Shown: positions 27,658 to 36,599, counted from the first letter of the stretch. The stretch: DNA of 64,000 nt from Phaeobacter gallaeciensis DSM 26640 (GCF_000511385.1 NC_023137.1:1681001-1745000), one strand, 5' to 3'. Made by a program: numbers and translations. Notes: generated by a model from the sequence alone, not told the origin.

Positions 27658-28911
27658 ATGAACACCCATTCTGCAGTTGGAGATATGTCTGTGCCCGGTG
27701 TTTGGTTGGAGGATGCGAGCCATCGGGCCTATCTGATTGCAGATGCCAGGCGGCAGCTGGATTTCTTCGCAGGTAGTCTACGGGCGGGGCCGGGGTTTCA
27801 CACTCTGGATGCTTTAGGGAGGCCCTTGCCGGATGACACGCAGGAGCTGCACACCACAACACGGTTGGTCCATTCTTACGCACTGGCGCATATCTGCGGC
27901 TATGCAGGTGCCGACCGGATGATTGATCACGGCATCGCCTATCTTAACAGTCACCACCGCGATCAGACCCACGGTGGATACCTTTGGGCGCTGTCCGGAG
28001 ATGATATCGCGGATGATCGCAAGCTGGCCTATGGCCATGTCTTTGTCCTGCTGGCTGCGGCGTCGGCGAAACTGGCCGGGCACCCCGCTGCGGATGCCTT
28101 GCTGAGCGATGTGGCGGAGGTTTTGGACCAGCGGTTCTGGGAGACAGAGCCAAAACGGTTTACCGACGAATGGAACCGGGATTGGGCACCGTTTTCGACC
28201 TATCGGGGAATGAACGCCAATATGCACGGGGTGGAAGCGCTGTTGACGGCGTATGAGGCCAACGGTGAGACGGTATTTCTGGACCGTGCAGGCCATATCC
28301 TCGATTTTTTCGTGGGCGAAGTTGCGCCAGCAGAAGGCTGGCGCCTGCCTGAACATTATACTGAGACGTGGCAAATCGACCGTAGCTATGCCGGGGATCC
28401 GATGTTCCGACCCGCAGGGACAACACCTGGCCACTCCTTTGAGCTGGGGCGGTTGATGTTGCAGCACTGGGATCTGTCAGGGCGGCGGGACAGGGACGCC
28501 CCGACACGCGCGCGAAGCCTGATTGAACGCGCGCTAGCCGACGCCTGGTTACCGGATGGTGGCTTCGCCTATACGCTTGATTTTGACGGCAAGGTCGCGA
28601 TGGGCAATCGGTTCTGGTGGCCGGTGACGGAGGCCATCGGTGCCGTTGCCACGCTAGTGAAACTGGAGGCCAGAGACGAGGACGAGCGTTGGTATCGCCG
28701 CCTTTGGGAATTTGCGCAAACGCATTTCATCGATGAAGAGCGCGGCGGCTGGTATCCCGAAATTGATGGGAACGGGCAGGTGACAGGGTCGATCTTCACT
28801 GGAAAGCCGGACATCTACCATGCGTTACAGGCCTGCCTGCTGCCACTGGGGGCGCTGTCGTTGGGCCATGTGGCGGGGCTAAAGAAATCGCCCGCTCCGC
28901 TCTTGTCGTGA
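27658..28911 (+). CDS. AGE-family epimerase/isomerase (N-acylglucosamine 2-epimerase / YihS-like)
   Basis: 417-residue enzyme predicted to be an alpha6/alpha6 barrel. Conserved positions of the AGE superfamily are visible: MNANMHGVEALL, TPGHSFELGRL (catalytic-region His), NRFWWPVTEAIG and GKPDIYHALQACL (second catalytic His). Members interconvert aldoses and ketoses at C2 (mannose/fructose, sulfoquinovose/sulfofructose) or epimerise N-acylhexosamines. The absence of an ATP-binding insert and its place beside a sugar-type importer favour an aldose-ketose isomerase acting on the imported compound. AAGGAGA lies ahead of ATG 27658. It is the last gene of the regulon; no kinase or aldolase is adjacent. 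Confidence 0.88.
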   Translation: MNTHSAVGDMSVPGVWLEDASHRAYLIADARRQLDFFAGSLRAGPGFHTLDALGRPLPDDTQELHTTTRLVHSYALAHICGYAGADRMIDHGIAYLNSHHRDQTHGGYLWALSGDDIADDRKLAYGHVFVLLAAASAKLAGHPAADALLSDVAEVLDQRFWETEPKRFTDEWNRDWAPFSTYRGMNANMHGVEALLTAYEANGETVFLDRAGHILDFFVGEVAPAEGWRLPEHYTETWQIDRSYAGDPMFRPAGTTPGHSFELGRLMLQHWDLSGRRDRDAPTRARSLIERALADAWLPDGGFAYTLDFDGKVAMGNRFWWPVTEAIGAVATLVKLEARDEDERWYRRLWEFAQTHFIDEERGGWYPEIDGNGQVTGSIFTGKPDIYHALQACLLPLGALSLGHVAGLKKSPAPLLS

Positions 28912-28952
28912 GCGGGCGGCAGACGCAAAGATAACACAAATGCAGAAACCAA

Positions 28953-28982
28953 AAGGGCCTAGCGTATATACGCTAAGCCCTT
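28953..28982 (-). terminator. Terminator after tRNA-Asn (also faces the AGE gene)
   Basis: AAGGGC, then TAGCGTATATACGCTA (self-pairing) and GCCCTT form a long hairpin with single-base bulges. On the minus strand it is followed by TTTT nine bases after the tRNA end. The plus side lacks a T run but the hairpin lies 41 bases past the AGE stop and may serve both. Confidence 0.8.
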
Positions 28983-28990
28983 GGAAACTT

Positions 28991-29065
28991 TGGCTCCGGC
29001 GGTAGGGATCGAACCTACGACCAATTGATTAACAGTCAACTGCTCTACCGCTGAGCTACGCCGGA
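28991..29065 (-). tRNA. tRNA-Asn (anticodon GTT)
   Basis: 75-base cloverleaf with encoded CCA (28991-28993). Acceptor arms TCCGGCG/CGCCGGA are complete. Anticodon stem GTTGA/TCAAT encloses CTGTTAA with anticodon GTT. D arm AGCTCAGCGGTAGAGC and T loop GTTCGATCC are canonical. Confidence 0.97.
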
Positions 29066-29518
29066 ATGTGGAGCTGATATATGGTTTCCGTTCTGGCGCG
29101 TCCAGAGAAAAAATGCGCCGGTTTCAAATTTTTTGCCATCAAAGGGCGGATCATTTCTCGAACGGTCGGAGATCCAAAGTTGCCAGCATGTCGCCGGGCC
29201 ATCCGTGATGGTTTGACAGCTTTCGCCGATCACTGGCGGAGTGTGCTGTCAGCCTACTGTTGGCGCTGAAACTATGGTAGGCTCATCCTGAGGTGGGGTT
29301 TGCGTTTGCAGCGCATCAGATGCTCGACGTGGCCGACGCCGTAACTCCAGCAGCGCACCTCCAATGAAAGGGCGGGATTGAAAAACCGCGTCACCCTTTG
29401 CTGAACGGCGGCATATTATGTCGTTGTGTTTCTGCGGAGGGCCGTTCCTGAGGATGTCGGGTGAATATTATGGCACAGACATAGCATGCCCTTCGGCGCA
29501 TGCACGAAGGGGGATGAT
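29066..29518. other. Gene-free region upstream of the HExxH gene
   Basis: About 450 bases between tRNA-Asn and the large HExxH gene. The first part must hold the tRNA promoter. A TTGACA hexamer occurs at 29213-29218 but no good -10 follows at 16-18 bases. No repeat, terminator or small gene was recognised. Confidence 0.35.
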
Positions 29519-32500
29519 ATGGCGAAACTGACACATCCTGGCAAATGGCCTCCCACTGACGTTGCTGAAGGCACAACACCGCGGGCCTGGTTGCGATATG
29601 AGTGGCAATATCCGGGGTCACGCCGCCCGTCGCGCCTGATCTCGCATCCGACGGTGCCTTATGTGACGGCTGCGCGTGTGGGTGGTGCCGATGGTGAGAT
29701 TGATCTGGCAGCGTTAAGTACAGCGGCAGAACATTACCTCAAACAGCTGAAGCAATATGTTAACGCGACGCCGCCGCCGCTGGGTCAGGCGGATCCGATG
29801 CTGGATCTGTTGGCGGATGTTGCCGCAAGCGGCAGCCTGCTGCATTGGTGCGATATCTGGCCCAAAATCAACGCCGAGCCGAGCCGTCTTGATGGCCAGA
29901 TCGCCAGCTGGAACATGTCGCGCCATCCAAAGAGTGCGATGCCGGGCACCGTTATCCTCGTGGCGACAGAAGGTATTCCTGACCCGATGCACGGGTCTTT
30001 TCTGATGCGGTTCCCGTCCGCCGGATTTCGGGTTCCGATTGAGGTGCGCGCCACTGATGATGGCTTTGATCTGATTATCCGTGGCTTGACGGCAGAGTTT
30101 CCCGGCGGATCCCACCAAGCGCTATCATCGCTGTTGGCTGGGCGCAGTGATGCCGAGAAACGCATGGTTCTGGGCGGCTTGTCGCGCAGCCTCTCCGGTG
30201 TTCCCTTGGGGTTCCAGGCCGGTATGGCACCGGCAACACTGGTTCCATCCTCTGAGACGGACACGGGCGATGCGCCGGTTGAGGCAGCCGTCTCAGATGA
30301 CGCAAGCAGCGCGACATCGCCGCCGCCCTTTGATACGTCCTCTGTCCCGCCGACCCCACAAACGGGTGCGCCGCCTGCTGCGCGGTCCTCGGTCTACCGA
30401 ATGATCACGATGCTGGAGGATGATATTGCCAAACAGGCCGGAGTGGTGCCGAAGTCCCTGCTGTTGCAGGATATCCGGTTTTCGGCGCAGCCTGAGAACG
30501 TCACCGACGGGGCCTGGGATATCACCCTGACCTTTCTGGCGCGCGGGCAGGATACGCCGCGCGGCGAACCGGTGAGCTATCGTTTGACCGTTCGGGTGCG
30601 TCTGGCGGAGCTGGGCGCAAATGAGGTTGAGTTGCTCTCGGTGACGCGGGTGCCACTGGTCAGTCACGCGGTGGCGGGAATCGGGGTTCCGCTACCGCCA
30701 CCGCTGCCTTTTGTGCGGGTATTTCCGGTGCCGCCGCCCGATTGGCGCGCCCCCACGGGGCAGATTCCGCCGCACCCCGCACCACCGCTTGCATGGCGCC
30801 GACCAACGCGGTCGGACAAGATTTTGGATTTGTTCCGGGAAAGCCGGGCGATTGGGTTGGGTAGTGGCCTGAAGATGCAGCAGTCGGCCTATGAGGTGCG
30901 CAACTGTCCGCGATTTGTGCCGGGCGACGGGGTTGGAAACCTGCCGAAGACCCTGCCGGGAACAGGGCTGTCTGATCTGCCGCCGCGACGCAATATATCC
31001 AGCGCGATCAGCGCTTATTGGCACAGCAAAACCTTCTTTGACACGATGCGCGGGCTGGGTCTTGCGCCGGAGAGCTACATGGCCACGGCGGAGGGACCGC
31101 TGGCCGTGCACTACCGGTCGGGCATCGTACCGGGGCCGGGCCGGGATGGGCGGACGATCAATGCACAGGTGCGCTATGAGGTGGCACCAGATGCCACCCT
31201 TCAGAGCAAACCCAGCATCGATATGCATCTGGCGCTCGCCAATCTCAACCGTTGGGCGCGAGTGAAGGCTGGGACGCCAGACAGTCAACTGGAGCCTTTG
31301 GGTATTGCCAGCTGCGGGCGCTGGATGATGCATGAATTCGGGCATTACCTTTTGGCGGCCCGGATTGGGCAGCTTGAGTTCGATTTCGCCCATAGTGCTG
31401 GGGACTCGCTGGCGGCGGTGTTCTTTGATCCGCTGTCCGATCTGTCCAGCCCGACCTATCCCGGCGATCCGAAGATGCGAGGGTGGACATTTCCCTTTAT
31501 CTTTGCACCACGGCGGCATGACCGCACACCTGCAATGGGCTGGGGGTGGTATGGGTTGCTGAATCGCTCGGTGATTGAGGATCCGCCGGATTCCGGGACC
31601 GAGCATAAGGCCTATCTGACCGAGCAGATCCTATCGTCCACCTGCTTCCTACTGTATCGATCCTTGGGCGGAGATACGCTTGCGGGTACGGAAGCTGACT
31701 GGGCACAGCGCACCCGGGCCTCTGATATGACGCTATATCTGCTGATGCAGGGAATGGCCGGACTGGCACAATCGCCGTCGCGGGCTGAAATGCTGGAGGT
31801 TGGCATGGAGGAGGCCGGTTGGAGCGCCTCGGCTTCCGTATCCTTGCCAAGAGGCGGAGCAGACTGGCAGCCCGCCACCTCTCACAAGGTAACGCGGTGG
31901 GCCTATGAAACCATGGGGATGTTTCCCTCCGAACCGAGTAAGATTGTCAGCAAGGCGGGGGCGCCACCGCTCGTAGATATCTATATTCGCGACCGCCGTC
32001 CCGATGTGTTCCCGACCGGGGATGGGCCGGTGAAAGTCGGACCGGGCAGCTATGTGCCGGTCTCGCTTCATTGGGCTGCAGACGCGGATTGGGTGATGCC
32101 CGGCTGGCTGCCGAGCTTTGGTAACAGAGGGGCGGTGGCCGCCAATGGCGCGCGGCTGCGGGCCTGGGCTGGTTGGGTGCTCAATGACAAACCGCTGGCT
32201 CAAATTATGGAGCGCAGTGTTGTCTGGAACAGCCATGTTGATATCGGACCATTCGATATTGCTCCGGACGTGGTCGGCATGGCGCTCGCACAGACTGATC
32301 AGCAACAGATCACGCAGCTGACCACGACTGCACGCACGGCCGCCCCTGCGGGCACCCAGCTGGTGGTCTTCTATGAACTGAGCCAGATCAATGACCGCGC
32401 CAACACCGACCCCGCCGCCGACTTCACAGTCAAGATTGGCGCAGCCGCGTCACCGCCCGATAAGGTTCAGGCCCTTGTTGATCTGGTTGCGGGTGACAAC

Positions 32501-32527
32501 AATCTGGGCCTGCATATGGCGCCTTAG
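29519..32527 (+). CDS. Unrecognised 1002-residue protein with HExxH metal-site motif
   Basis: Not a family recognised here. No signal peptide or membrane segment is evident at the N terminus (MAKLTHPGKWPPTDV). Residues about 240-295 are a Ser/Pro/Thr-rich linker, and two proline-rich segments follow near 395-430. The second half contains HEFGH at 605-609 (HExxH, as in zinc metallopeptidases) inside an apparent helix, then FAHSAGDSLAAVFFDPLSD with His625 or Asp629 as possible third ligand. The spacing fits neither the metzincin HExxHxxGxxH nor clearly the gluzincin Glu site. ATG 29519 has AGGGGG seven bases upstream. The gene converges with a PAP2-like gene 16 bases away whose ribosome site is nearly identical. 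GC and codon use resemble the neighbours, so no recent transfer is evident. Protease activity is inference only. Confidence 0.8.
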   Translation: MAKLTHPGKWPPTDVAEGTTPRAWLRYEWQYPGSRRPSRLISHPTVPYVTAARVGGADGEIDLAALSTAAEHYLKQLKQYVNATPPPLGQADPMLDLLADVAASGSLLHWCDIWPKINAEPSRLDGQIASWNMSRHPKSAMPGTVILVATEGIPDPMHGSFLMRFPSAGFRVPIEVRATDDGFDLIIRGLTAEFPGGSHQALSSLLAGRSDAEKRMVLGGLSRSLSGVPLGFQAGMAPATLVPSSETDTGDAPVEAAVSDDASSATSPPPFDTSSVPPTPQTGAPPAARSSVYRMITMLEDDIAKQAGVVPKSLLLQDIRFSAQPENVTDGAWDITLTFLARGQDTPRGEPVSYRLTVRVRLAELGANEVELLSVTRVPLVSHAVAGIGVPLPPPLPFVRVFPVPPPDWRAPTGQIPPHPAPPLAWRRPTRSDKILDLFRESRAIGLGSGLKMQQSAYEVRNCPRFVPGDGVGNLPKTLPGTGLSDLPPRRNISSAISAYWHSKTFFDTMRGLGLAPESYMATAEGPLAVHYRSGIVPGPGRDGRTINAQVRYEVAPDATLQSKPSIDMHLALANLNRWARVKAGTPDSQLEPLGIASCGRWMMHEFGHYLLAARIGQLEFDFAHSAGDSLAAVFFDPLSDLSSPTYPGDPKMRGWTFPFIFAPRRHDRTPAMGWGWYGLLNRSVIEDPPDSGTEHKAYLTEQILSSTCFLLYRSLGGDTLAGTEADWAQRTRASDMTLYLLMQGMAGLAQSPSRAEMLEVGMEEAGWSASASVSLPRGGADWQPATSHKVTRWAYETMGMFPSEPSKIVSKAGAPPLVDIYIRDRRPDVFPTGDGPVKVGPGSYVPVSLHWAADADWVMPGWLPSFGNRGAVAANGARLRAWAGWVLNDKPLAQIMERSVVWNSHVDIGPFDIAPDVVGMALAQTDQQQITQLTTTARTAAPAGTQLVVFYELSQINDRANTDPAADFTVKIGAAASPPDKVQALVDLVAGDNNLGLHMAP

Positions 32528-32543
32528 GAGGTTTCTGCGATCC

Positions 32544-33989
32544 TCATGTGATGTCAGCGGAGACCCAGGGTGTCGGCCATTCGGTCTTCGCCTTCTCCAG
32601 GATACGGTGCAGTGTGGGGACCGAGATATGCGCCCATGGGGTGCCGCCTGGCTTTGGGTCCACGGGGGCGCTGTCCATCAGGCAATACCAGATCCCCGCC
32701 GCGATGTGCCGTCCCGCGGTCGAGTCGGAGGGGTAGTGCACCCCGATCCGTTCACGGTTCACCGCAATCCGGTTCGCCATGGTCAGCAACGGCGAGGCGA
32801 TCACATCACTGCCAAGCAGATCATTGTAGGTTGGCTTGCGCAGCAAGGTGCCCGCCGGGACTTGCACATCCGTGCCTGAGCCATCAGATTTATACCCTTT
32901 CACCACCCCAAATCGCTGTGCCACGCCGGGAATTTCCAGCAAGAGCAGGGACAGGAAATGCGCCAGAAACGCATGACCACTGGGAAAGGCTGGATGGGCG
33001 GGTGGCCCAAAGGGCACCGTCAGGCCGGGCCGCAGTATCGATGGGCGCACCCTTTTGAAATGGGCTTTATAGCTCATATAGGCGACATTGCCGACCGCCA
33101 GTCCGAGGTCAATCAACTTGAGTGTGAACGGATGGTCAAAGCTGTTGGCGCCCAGGAAATGGATCAGATAGGCCGGCAGGCCATCGGCCTGGACGTCGCA
33201 TTCAACCATATACTGTTGACGATCATCCTCCATATACATTTTGAGCACTTCCAGCTCAGCGACGATGATATCAAAGGCAGACTCCGCCGCAGTGCGCGAT
33301 TGCGCAGCGGTACCGGTTCTGACGTAGTGCCAAAACAGATCGTTTTCTTCCAGCCAGCGATTGCCGACATGAGCCGGATGCCAATTGGTGAATTGTGACG
33401 CAAATTCCAGCGCCGCCATGGTGCCGGGTTCCGATCTGTCCGCAGCGCGCAGCCATTCCCCAAGATTGGGATCAAATGGAAGCGCCCAGAACCGCAGAGC
33501 GGGATCCCAGTCTTCGGTGATCCATTCCAGCGCCACGGGATAGGCGGCGGTGTCTGTCGGCAGCTGATAGGGGCTGATGATCATCGACAGCGGGAACGGG
33601 TCGCCGCCATTGTTGTCGGGACTGAAATCCAGCGTCCAGGGCAGCAGCCCCAGCTCCTTTGGCGTTGCGTAGTAACTGCGCAATGTGCCGATACCTGCAT
33701 CAGCGCCATTGCCGAGAAGATAGCCGTTGTCCTCCAGCCCGAGCCCCAGCCCTGAGCCGAGCCCCAGACCATTCCCAAGTCCAAGACCGGATCCTAGCCC
33801 GAGACCAAGGCCGGACCCCAACCCGAGGCCCAGCCCCAGGCCTTGACCCGTGCCCAGCCCGTTGCCATGACCGAGGCCATTGCCCAATCCCAGACCATTT
33901 CCAAGACCCAGACCATTGCCAAGTCCCAGCCCCAACCCGAGGCCGAGACCGTTCGACGCGCCTTGTGAACTACCATGTTCCGCCATCAT
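32544..33989 (-). CDS. PAP2 / vanadium haloperoxidase-like protein with N-terminal Gly-Leu repeat
   Basis: 481 residues. Residues 14-85 are a low-complexity GLGLGN-type repeat. From about residue 220 the protein is helical and carries the full PAP2/vanadium haloperoxidase active site: Lys308 and Arg315 in KAHFKRVRP, PSGH with His339, and R412/H418 in NRERIGVHYPSD. The spacing K-x6-RP, PSGH and R-x5-H-x3-D is canonical; only the usual Ser before Arg412 is Asn. No transmembrane helices are obvious, which favours a soluble haloperoxidase-like or acid-phosphatase-like enzyme over a lipid phosphatase. No signal peptide is seen; glycine-rich repeats can mark export by type I or other routes, but this is not shown. 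AAGGGGG precedes the ATG. Convergent with the HExxH gene. Confidence 0.85.
   Translation of the reverse strand: MMAEHGSSQGASNGLGLGLGLGLGNGLGLGNGLGLGNGLGHGNGLGTGQGLGLGLGLGSGLGLGLGSGLGLGNGLGLGSGLGLGLEDNGYLLGNGADAGIGTLRSYYATPKELGLLPWTLDFSPDNNGGDPFPLSMIISPYQLPTDTAAYPVALEWITEDWDPALRFWALPFDPNLGEWLRAADRSEPGTMAALEFASQFTNWHPAHVGNRWLEENDLFWHYVRTGTAAQSRTAAESAFDIIVAELEVLKMYMEDDRQQYMVECDVQADGLPAYLIHFLGANSFDHPFTLKLIDLGLAVGNVAYMSYKAHFKRVRPSILRPGLTVPFGPPAHPAFPSGHAFLAHFLSLLLLEIPGVAQRFGVVKGYKSDGSGTDVQVPAGTLLRKPTYNDLLGSDVIASPLLTMANRIAVNRERIGVHYPSDSTAGRHIAAGIWYCLMDSAPVDPKPGGTPWAHISVPTLHRILEKAKTEWPTPWVSADIT
33735..33950 (-). repeat. Gly-Leu (GLGLGN/GS) coding repeat
   Basis: About 72 residues almost entirely Gly and Leu, broken at intervals by Asn, Ser, His, Thr or Gln, built from degenerate units of 6 and 8 residues. 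The DNA is imperfectly repetitive with many synonymous changes, which means the amino-acid pattern rather than the DNA is maintained. The region is prone to slippage and a likely site of length variation between strains. Confidence 0.9.
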
Positions 33990-34121
33990 AAATCCCCCTT
34001 AAATCGTTGAATACGAGTTAAAAAACGTCCTACGTGGCTGCTGATATCTGGCCTTTGCCGATCTGCCTCTCGGTTTATTTTGTTCTTGTCGGGTATCCCC
34101 ATTATGCGCTGTGGCTGCCGT

Positions 34122-35894
34122 CTATTCCGGCAGTCCTGCGCGTATCAATCCGTCGATCAGACGATCCAGGGCCTCCTTTGATTTCAGCGGGTACCAGGTC
34201 GCAAATTTCGAAACCGAGAAGCCGGGATCCAGATCCAGAATTTCCTGCGCAACCTTGCGCGCGTTCTCCGTCTGGTCACTGAGGGCAAAAGACGCCGCGA
34301 GCAGACGCAGACTGGCCATGAAACGGGGCTTGTTGCGGCGGGCGTTCTTCAGAAAACGGATCGCTTCCGGCATGTTTCCGTCAACAAACTCGGCAAGGCC
34401 GGCCGCAGTCAGGAAAAAGAAGCTCAGTGGATCGTAGGGCGCCAGCCGCCAGACATTGAGAAGCCTGTCGCGGGCCTCTGCGCCATCGCCGAGATAGGCA
34501 TATGTCGTCGCACTCAGCCCCCAGGCCAGCGGCAGGTTCATATTGTGCGCCAGTGCATCCTCAAAGAGCTCCAGCGCGTCTTCCGGGCTGTTTTCATGCA
34601 GGCTCAGCACATGGGCGCGCACTGACAAGGTCAGCGCGTCATCCGGGTCCAGTTCCACCGCGCGCCGGGAATGGTTGATCATGGTCAGTATATCGTCACG
34701 CGGGTTGTGAGAATGCCCCTCCGCCAAGAAGAAGTTCATACACCAGGCAAGATAAGCATGCGCCTGTGGATATTTCGGATCAAGTGACACCGCCCGTTGC
34801 AGCAGGGCAATCGCCTCTTCATAGCTGTAGTCGTCCAGCTGATAGAGCCGGGCGAGGGCGCGCAGCACGCATTTATAGGCATCCAGACTATCCGTGCTGC
34901 GAGCGCTGATATGCTCAGCCTCCGTTGACAGCACCTTTGGTTCCAGCATCGCCAGCACACCGGAAGCGATCTCATCCTGAAAGGCAAACAGCTCCTGTAG
35001 ATCTCCGCGGTAGGTCTGGGCCCAGATGGCACGGTTGCGCAGCACATCCATCAACTCGACAAAAATGCGCAGTTGATCCCCGTGCCGGTCGACCGAACCG
35101 GTCAAGAGATAGGAGACCCCAAGGCCGCGACCTATCTCGGCCGGGTTTTCATTGCTGCCCCGAAATTTAAGCGTCGAAGTGCGCGCCATGACAAACATTG
35201 TGCGGCTTCGGGACACGCCTGAGATGATCTCCTCGGTGATGCCGTCGCCAAAGTACTGCTCCTCTGCCTGCGCGCCCCGATCCTGAAAGGGCAGCACCGC
35301 CAGTGTCGGTCGGTTCTTCCAATCGGCATGAGGGTGCAGGGGGACGGTGTCACCGCTGCCGTCGCAGACCTGATAGACCTGGACCGGGCGATCAATGTTC
35401 TTCAGCAGCGGCGATCCAAGGTCATGAAACCGCAGCGACAGTTTTCCACGGACGATATCGCGGACCATCTTGGTCACCACCACGGTGCCGGGATCAGCCA
35501 GTTGATGAATGCGTGAGGCGATGACAACGCCATCAGATTGTACAGTGCCCTGGTCGTCGATCACGTCGTCGATATTCACGCCGATGCGGATCTTCATCGG
35601 GTTGGCATCGTTATCCTGCTGGCCCAGCCGGTTTTGAACCGCCATCGCCCACTGCACTGCATCTGTGGCGCTGGAGAATTCCACCAGCAGCGCATCTCCG
35701 GCATCAGACCGCCGCACACCATCGTAACGTTCCAGCTCATCCAGCAGCACGGTATCGCGCAGGTGACACCATCGGCGCACCGTCTCCGTTGTGCTGATTT
35801 CGATATGCCGCGTGTAGTCTGCCACATCGGCAAAGGCAAACGCCGTGAGCCGCGTCGAGATCTTGGGTAGAATTGTCGGGATGGGCCCCTGCAT
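34122..35894 (-). CDS. Class III adenylate/guanylate cyclase-like protein with TPR repeats
   Basis: 590 residues. Residues about 15-180 form a cyclase homology domain: metal-binding Asp23 (FADVADYTRH) and Asp67 (SDAGDALLVEF) are present, as is Arg128. At the place of the transition-state Asn the sequence is SDGVVIASR, so residue 124 is Val instead of Asn. Residues about 195-310 resemble the TolB-like segment that precedes TPRs in this architecture (LAVLPFQDRG, YFGDGITEEII, LLTGSV). From about 325 to the end are TPR-type helical repeats. No membrane segment is seen. AGGA precedes the ATG. Without the Asn the domain may be inactive or have changed specificity, perhaps a nucleotide sensor. Separated by 130 bases from the PAP2 gene on the same strand. 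Confidence 0.88.
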   Translation of the reverse strand: MQGPIPTILPKISTRLTAFAFADVADYTRHIEISTTETVRRWCHLRDTVLLDELERYDGVRRSDAGDALLVEFSSATDAVQWAMAVQNRLGQQDNDANPMKIRIGVNIDDVIDDQGTVQSDGVVIASRIHQLADPGTVVVTKMVRDIVRGKLSLRFHDLGSPLLKNIDRPVQVYQVCDGSGDTVPLHPHADWKNRPTLAVLPFQDRGAQAEEQYFGDGITEEIISGVSRSRTMFVMARTSTLKFRGSNENPAEIGRGLGVSYLLTGSVDRHGDQLRIFVELMDVLRNRAIWAQTYRGDLQELFAFQDEIASGVLAMLEPKVLSTEAEHISARSTDSLDAYKCVLRALARLYQLDDYSYEEAIALLQRAVSLDPKYPQAHAYLAWCMNFFLAEGHSHNPRDDILTMINHSRRAVELDPDDALTLSVRAHVLSLHENSPEDALELFEDALAHNMNLPLAWGLSATTYAYLGDGAEARDRLLNVWRLAPYDPLSFFFLTAAGLAEFVDGNMPEAIRFLKNARRNKPRFMASLRLLAASFALSDQTENARKVAQEILDLDPGFSVSKFATWYPLKSKEALDRLIDGLIRAGLPE

Positions 35895-36016
35895 GGATGA
35901 TGTCCTGCCGCCAATAGGGGGGCAGTATATCGAATAGTATAGAATTATAAAGAATGTAGCGCCGGGGAGGCTGTATCTTTGCCGGCCATCCCCAAATCAG
36001 CGAACCTGATGGATGA

Positions 36017-36505
36017 TCAGCCTCCGCTGCCCTCAACCTCAGGGTAGACTGCGGTCTTTTTCACGACGCCGTAGACAAAGCTGGTGTCGATAGAGCTGAT
36101 GCCCCCGATGGGATGCAGCCGGGCGCGCACGAAGCGCTCGTAATCTTCCAGATCCGCCACCACCACCCGCAGCAGATAGTCGGCCAGGCCGGTCATGACA
36201 AAACACTCCAGCACCTCGGGTGTGTCGCGGATCTGGCGTTCGAAATTGGCCACCACGCTTTCCGTATGGTTCTCAAGGCTTACCCGGACAAAGACCGTGA
36301 CCGGCAGCCCGTAGACCTTGGCATCGACATCGATGCTGTAGCCCTGAATGACATTGGTGTTTTCCAAAATACGCAATCGTCGCAGGCAGGGAGAGGGGGA
36401 GAGATTGACCTCAGCCGCAAGGTCGAGATTCGTCATCCGTCCATTGCGCTGCAGCGCCCGTATAATTCGCCGGTCAGTGACGTCTAGCTTGGCTACTTCT
36501 GGCAT
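36017..36505 (-). CDS. mdeR: Lrp/AsnC-family regulator of the methionine gamma-lyase genes
   Basis: 162-residue feast/famine regulator. Residues about 8-60 form the helix-turn-helix (LDVTDRRIIRALQRNGR, LSPSPCLRRLRILE) and residues about 70-150 the RAM ligand-binding and oligomerisation domain (VFVRVSLENHT, VLECFVMTGLADYLLRVVV). It is divergent from mdeA, the same order as mdeR-mdeA-mdeB in Pseudomonas putida, where MdeR activates mdeAB. A perfect palindrome GGCATAATATGCC covers its own start codon and ATTAGCAACTAAT lies in the 94-base intergenic space. The effector is presumably methionine. The symbol is assigned from context and family. Confidence 0.87.
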   Translation of the reverse strand: MPEVAKLDVTDRRIIRALQRNGRMTNLDLAAEVNLSPSPCLRRLRILENTNVIQGYSIDVDAKVYGLPVTVFVRVSLENHTESVVANFERQIRDTPEVLECFVMTGLADYLLRVVVADLEDYERFVRARLHPIGGISSIDTSFVYGVVKKTAVYPEVEGSGG

Positions 36506-36550
36506 AATATGCCAATCCTTATGTTGTTTGAGGGTAAATTAGCAACTAAT
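36501..36550. promoter_or_regulatory. Two palindromes between mdeR and mdeA
   Basis: GGCATAATATGCC (36501-36513, 6-1-6) includes the mdeR start codon, and ATTAGCAACTAAT (36538-36550, 5-3-5) lies 50 bases before the mdeA start. Centres are 37 bases apart. They are placed to bind an Lrp-type multimer that represses its own gene and controls mdeA. The two differ in sequence, so one or both could serve another protein. Confidence 0.5.
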
Positions 36551-36599
36551 CGCCCGCGAGACCATCCTAAGATGCTGGAAACGCAATAGGGTGATTTCC

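Noticed and set aside
33735..33950. Repeat array at 33.7-33.95 kb as CRISPR or non-coding tandem repeat
   Set aside because: The units lie in frame inside a gene with a good start and active-site domain; there are no unique spacers.
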